Assembly (NCBI GenBank): GCA_002450335.1
Contig: DJZB01000053.1
Span: 1-18,285 of the forward strand
Direction of reading: 5' to 3'
Length of the DNA: 18,285 bases
Origin: Rhodobiaceae bacterium UBA6963
GTDB taxonomy: Bacteria; Pseudomonadota; Alphaproteobacteria; RS24
Of this stretch, positions 15,326 through 18,285 are shown piece after piece. The position numbers and the translations under genes are program-made. Every line of letters starts with the position of its first letter. Position 1 is the stretch's first letter. The notes beneath the pieces were generated by a model, which worked only from the letters and a program-made list of their open reading frames with translations, was not told where the DNA came from and ran no database searches.

Positions 15326-16120
15326 ATGCTTCAATATTTAACACTTCTTGAAAAAGTCATGACTGAAGGTGTCTCCCGCGATGACCGAACGGGTACAGGC
15401 ACTAAAAGTGTTTTCGGATACCAAATGCGCTTTGATTTATCCAAGGGTTTCCCGTTACTGACAACCAAAAAGCTTCATTTAAGGTCTATCATTCATGAGC
15501 TTTTGTGGTTTTTATCGGGGAACACAAATATTTCCTACTTAAAGGAAAATGGTGTATCCATTTGGGATGACTGGGCAGATGAAAATGGTGATCTCGGTCC
15601 TGTTTACGGCTATCAATGGCGGAGTTGGCAGACCCCTGACGGTCGCCAGATTGACCAAATCAAAAACCTTGTTGAGCAATTAAAAAATAACCCTGACTCC
15701 CGCCGCCACATTGTAACAGCTTGGAATCCTGCGGATGTGGATGACATGGCCTTGCCGCCCTGTCATTGCTTGTTTCAGTTTTATATTGCTGACGGAAAGC
15801 TTTCTTGTCAGCTCTATCAACGCTCTGCGGATATATTTCTTGGCGTACCATTCAATATTGCCTCTTATGCGCTCTTGACCATGATGCTCGCGCAAGTGCT
15901 TGAGTTAGAACCAGGAGATTTTGTTCATACTTTGGGAGACGCGCATCTCTACTTGAATCATCTGGAACAGGCGCAAACACAAATTTCCCGTTTGCCTGGG
16001 GCTTTGCCGACTATGAAGATCAATCCTGAGAGGAAAGATATTTTCGACTTTGTGTTTGAAGATTTTTCTCTGGAAGATTACGAGGCGCAGCCGCACATCC
16101 GCGCGCCAATAGCGGTGTAA
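15326..16120 (+). CDS. thyA: Thymidylate synthase ThyA
   Basis: ThyA methylates dUMP to dTMP using methylene-tetrahydrofolate, which becomes dihydrofolate. From ATG 15326 the product is 264 residues, exactly the E. coli length. The in-frame GTG at 15323 would add one Met and is less likely. Arg21 in SRDDRTGTGT binds the phosphate. LPPCHCLFQFY carries the catalytic Cys146, and QRSADIFLGVPFNIASYALL and HLYLNH bind phosphate and dUMP. The protein ends with IRAPIAV, the usual mobile C-terminus. folA starts 3 nt after its stop, so the enzyme producing dihydrofolate and the one that recycles it are co-expressed. It diverges from ssrA. Confidence 0.97.
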   Translation: MLQYLTLLEKVMTEGVSRDDRTGTGTKSVFGYQMRFDLSKGFPLLTTKKLHLRSIIHELLWFLSGNTNISYLKENGVSIWDDWADENGDLGPVYGYQWRSWQTPDGRQIDQIKNLVEQLKNNPDSRRHIVTAWNPADVDDMALPPCHCLFQFYIADGKLSCQLYQRSADIFLGVPFNIASYALLTMMLAQVLELEPGDFVHTLGDAHLYLNHLEQAQTQISRLPGALPTMKINPERKDIFDFVFEDFSLEDYEAQPHIRAPIAV

Positions 16121-16123
16121 ATC

Positions 16124-16618
16124 ATGCAGATTGAGATGATTGTTGCTGTCGCTGAAAACGGCGTTATTGGTCATGACGGCAAAATGCCTTGGCGCCTTTC
16201 CACGGATCTGAAGCGATTTAAGAAAATAACAATGGGCTTGCCTATTATAATGGGACGCCATACATGGGAGTCGCTACCGGGGGTATTGCCGGGGCGATTG
16301 AATGTTATCATCACACGCTCTAAATTTGATTTGCCTGACGGCGCAATTGCAGTTAACTCGCCTGAAGCGGCTCTTGAAGTGTCCAAAGAAACAGGCTCAC
16401 AAAGGGTCATGATTATTGGAGGTGGAGAGATTTATAAAGCCTTCGAACCTCATGCTGAGATTCTACATCTTACAAAAGTACATGCCTCGCCTGAAGGGGA
16501 TACGTATTTTCGTCTTTCAAACCCTGATGTTTGGCGTGAGGAAAATGTGGAGGCTGTTCCGGCCGGAGAAAATGATACAGTTGATGTGAGTTTTGTGACA
16601 TTGCGCCGCATCTCATAG
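16124..16618 (+). CDS. folA: Dihydrofolate reductase
   Basis: Dihydrofolate reductase reduces dihydrofolate to tetrahydrofolate with NADPH and so recycles the product of ThyA. The 164-residue protein has IVAVAENGVIGHDGKMPWRLSTDLKRFK, with the catalytic acid Asp28 (Asp27 in E. coli). It also has MGRHTWESLPG and RLNVIITR of the NADPH site, VMIIGGGEIY with the Gly-Gly turn, and LHLTKVHASPEGDTYF. The length is standard (E. coli 159). It is tightly linked to thyA (3-nt gap). A terminator-like hairpin follows at 16674. Confidence 0.96.
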   Translation: MQIEMIVAVAENGVIGHDGKMPWRLSTDLKRFKKITMGLPIIMGRHTWESLPGVLPGRLNVIITRSKFDLPDGAIAVNSPEAALEVSKETGSQRVMIIGGGEIYKAFEPHAEILHLTKVHASPEGDTYFRLSNPDVWREENVEAVPAGENDTVDVSFVTLRRIS

Positions 16619-16632
16619 TCCTATTAAATTTA

Positions 16633-16648
16633 TGACAAATTTATCACA
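16633..16648. promoter_or_regulatory. CRP/FNR-like near-palindrome
   Basis: TGACA-AATTTA-TCACA resembles the CRP half-site layout (TGTGA-N6-TCACA), with one good and one poor half. It lies between folA and rpoN, about 90 bases upstream of the predicted rpoN start of transcription. This is weak evidence. Confidence 0.2.
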
Positions 16649-16673
16649 TAGGGGGCTTTTCTAAGACTACGAT

Positions 16674-16694
16674 ACCCAGTTTTTTGGGTTTTTG
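16674..16694 (+). terminator. Short hairpin with T-run after folA
   Basis: ACCCA (16674-16678) and TGGGT (16685-16689) form a 5-bp stem with a 6-nt T-rich loop, followed by TTTT. It would end the thyA-folA message, though the stem is short. The -35 of the rpoN promoter begins at the very next base. Confidence 0.5.
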
Positions 16695-16723
16695 TTGACA
16701 AAGCAAGAACCAGGCCAAAAAAT
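16695..16723 (+). promoter_or_regulatory. Likely rpoN promoter
   Basis: A perfect TTGACA -35 (16695-16700) is followed after 17 nt by a weak -10, AAAAAT (16718-16723). The start would lie near 16730. GGGGG at 16733-16737 may then serve as the ribosome site for the ATG at 16742. Confidence 0.45.
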
Positions 16724-16741
16724 AAAACCCTTGGGGGCTTT

Positions 16742-18285
16742 ATGAGTATCAAGCTAAAATTACAGTCCAGGCAAGTACAATCTCTCGTTCTGACACCGCA
16801 AATGCGGCAGGCGATACATATTTTGCAGTTAAATAACCTCGAACTAAACGAATTTCTTACAGAACAAGTAAATGAAAATCCGTTTCTTGAAATTCATGAC
16901 TCTCAGAATTTTGACTCAACCTTGGACGCTTCTGAACAAGAAAATGACAACACTGGTAATTTCCTGGATACCGGCAATGGTGAAAGGGGTGATTTCCAAA
17001 ATGGGGATGGCGATTTTCTGGATAACTCATTTAAAAGTGGCAATTTGCCTGAAACCCATATCACAGACAGCTTCTATGAAAGTCTTTGGGACTCTGACGC
17101 GCGTCAGGATTTGCAAAACCGTCCTGTTGATCAGGGTGATGCATCCTCACCTGGCGATAACAAAGTTAACCCCGGTCATGTAATTGAACAAAGCGTTAGT
17201 ACTGTACTTTCGTTTGTAGATTTCGTGCAGCAGCAAATTTTTGATAAAATGCTTGATAGCCCATTGAAAGAGGATTGTCTGACTCTTCTGGGTTGGCTTG
17301 ATGATGAGGCTTATCTGCTTGAGGATGCTGAAGAGTTAGAAACAAGCCTTAAGATTTCACTCGATAGAGTCGAGGCGGCCCAGCATGAACTCCGGTCGCT
17401 TATGCCCGTAGGGATTGCAGCAAGTTCTTTGTCTGATCGTCTATCCATGCAATTACATCATGAGGGACTTTGGCATCCGGATTTCCAAATTATTCTTGAT
17501 AATTTAGATCTTCTTGGGCGCGGTGAAGTCAATGTGCTGGCTAAGAGAGGCAAAATCCGCCCGCGTGTCCTTTTGGATCGCATAGAAACCATTCGTCAAC
17601 TCAACCCTAAAATCACTTCATCTTTTAAGTCTGAAGCCACACAAGAACGCCAGCCTGACATTCTTGTTTTTGAGAGCGATGTGACTGATGAAGAATATGG
17701 TAATTGGCGTGTTGAGTTAAATGATAATACGCTTCCTAAAGTTCTGGTTCTTGACCGTTACTGGGAAGAACTTGCCGCAAAAAAAATGCCATCCAAAGAC
17801 AGGGAATATTTGAACGCTTGTTATAATTCCGGCAACTGGCTCGTGAAATCAATGAACCAGCGTGCAATAACGCTGTTGCGGGTTGCGCGAGAAATTGTGA
17901 AACAACAGCCCGCGTTTCTTGAGAAGGGGCTTGATGATCTTAAGCCTATGACGTTGCGTGATATTGCCGAGGAGCTTGACCTTCATGAAAGTACAGTGAG
18001 CAGAGTCACTGCCAATAAGTTGATGGAAACGCCGAGAGGAATTTTCGACTTAAAGTTTTTCTTCTCTGTCGGAATTTCTGCCAAAGAGGGAGATAAATCT
18101 CACTCTGCTAGAGCCGTAAAAGAGCGGATTAAAAATCTGGTTGCCGGAGAAACAAATAATCTTAAAGGTGGGCGGCCCAAAATTTTCTCTGATGAAGCGT
18201 TGGCGCTTGCGCTCCAAAATGACGGCATTGATATTGCCCGTCGCACAGTTGCTAAGTATCGTGAGGCTATTGGTATCCCCAGTTC
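16742..18285 (+). CDS. rpoN: RNA polymerase sigma-54 factor RpoN, cut at 3' edge
   Basis: Sigma-54 directs RNA polymerase to -24/-12 promoters that need AAA+ activators, often for nitrogen, motility or stress genes. About 514 residues are visible. Region I is MSIKLKLQSRQVQSLVLTPQ followed by MRQAIHILQLNNLELNEFL, the part bound by activators. An acidic, Asn/Gly/Asp-rich region II with loose NFLD/DFLDN repeats comes next. The core-binding region follows, then the helix-turn-helix MTLRDIAEELDLHESTVSRVTANK with TPRGIFDLKFFFSVG. The RpoN box ARRTVAKYRE (18236-18265), which reads the -24 element, is intact. The window ends in IPSS, so only the last few residues are missing. The start fits family N-termini and has GGGGG just upstream. 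Confidence 0.96.
   Translation, partial: MSIKLKLQSRQVQSLVLTPQMRQAIHILQLNNLELNEFLTEQVNENPFLEIHDSQNFDSTLDASEQENDNTGNFLDTGNGERGDFQNGDGDFLDNSFKSGNLPETHITDSFYESLWDSDARQDLQNRPVDQGDASSPGDNKVNPGHVIEQSVSTVLSFVDFVQQQIFDKMLDSPLKEDCLTLLGWLDDEAYLLEDAEELETSLKISLDRVEAAQHELRSLMPVGIAASSLSDRLSMQLHHEGLWHPDFQIILDNLDLLGRGEVNVLAKRGKIRPRVLLDRIETIRQLNPKITSSFKSEATQERQPDILVFESDVTDEEYGNWRVELNDNTLPKVLVLDRYWEELAAKKMPSKDREYLNACYNSGNWLVKSMNQRAITLLRVAREIVKQQPAFLEKGLDDLKPMTLRDIAEELDLHESTVSRVTANKLMETPRGIFDLKFFFSVGISAKEGDKSHSARAVKERIKNLVAGETNNLKGGRPKIFSDEALALALQNDGIDIARRTVAKYREAIGIPS

Noticed and set aside
16872..17183. A 103-codon open frame on the + strand
   Set aside because: It lies inside rpoN in another frame. The rpoN frame from 16742 gives a continuous sigma-54 with all its motifs.
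1..18285. Search for CRISPR arrays, insertion sequences, attachment sites and tRNA genes
   Set aside because: I saw no spaced direct repeats, no transposase or integrase, and no tRNA cloverleaf other than the tRNA-like part of tmRNA.

Overview
This window looks like a stretch of alphaproteobacterial chromosome made almost entirely of core genes, of moderate to low GC by eye. Four things point to Alphaproteobacteria: the gene order ftsZ-lpxC-bamD-recN-ligA, an FtsZ with a very long acidic linker ending in LDIPAFLRRQD, an SspB of the alphaproteobacterial type, and a circularly permuted (two-piece) tmRNA gene. I cannot name a genus with confidence. I see no insertion sequence, phage gene, CRISPR array, tRNA or rRNA.

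Left part (1-6864, + strand): the 3' end of ftsZ, then lpxC (lipid A synthesis), bamD (outer-membrane protein assembly), recN (double-strand-break repair) and ligA (NAD-dependent DNA ligase). A 13-bp inverted repeat follows ftsZ. lpxC has its own likely promoter and a hairpin near the 5' end of its leader. recN and ligA overlap by an ATGA.

Middle part (6857-14917, - strand, read right to left): sspB, fumC (class II fumarase), a small ribbon-helix-helix protein, uvrD, prmA (ribosomal protein L11 methyltransferase), pepP (Xaa-Pro aminopeptidase), and an uncharacterised 161-residue protein with its own likely promoter. The end of that last gene overlaps the end of ligA. The spacing suggests uvrD-prmA-pepP and fumC-RHH as transcription units.

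Right part (14930-18285): a permuted tmRNA gene (ssrA) lies on the - strand directly upstream of sspB. It encodes the tag ANDNYAEVAVAA. The RNA that tags stalled proteins and the adaptor that delivers tagged proteins to ClpXP are therefore neighbours on one strand. Diverging from it on the + strand are thyA and folA, which form a folate/dTMP pair. After a short terminator-like hairpin comes rpoN (sigma-54), cut by the window edge just after its RpoN box.

I found no clearly undescribed multi-gene system. The points most worth a second look are the permuted tmRNA and its details (inter-piece helix, shortened tag, non-canonical T-loop) beside sspB, the unrecognised gene at 6857-7342, and a probably leaderless thyA.
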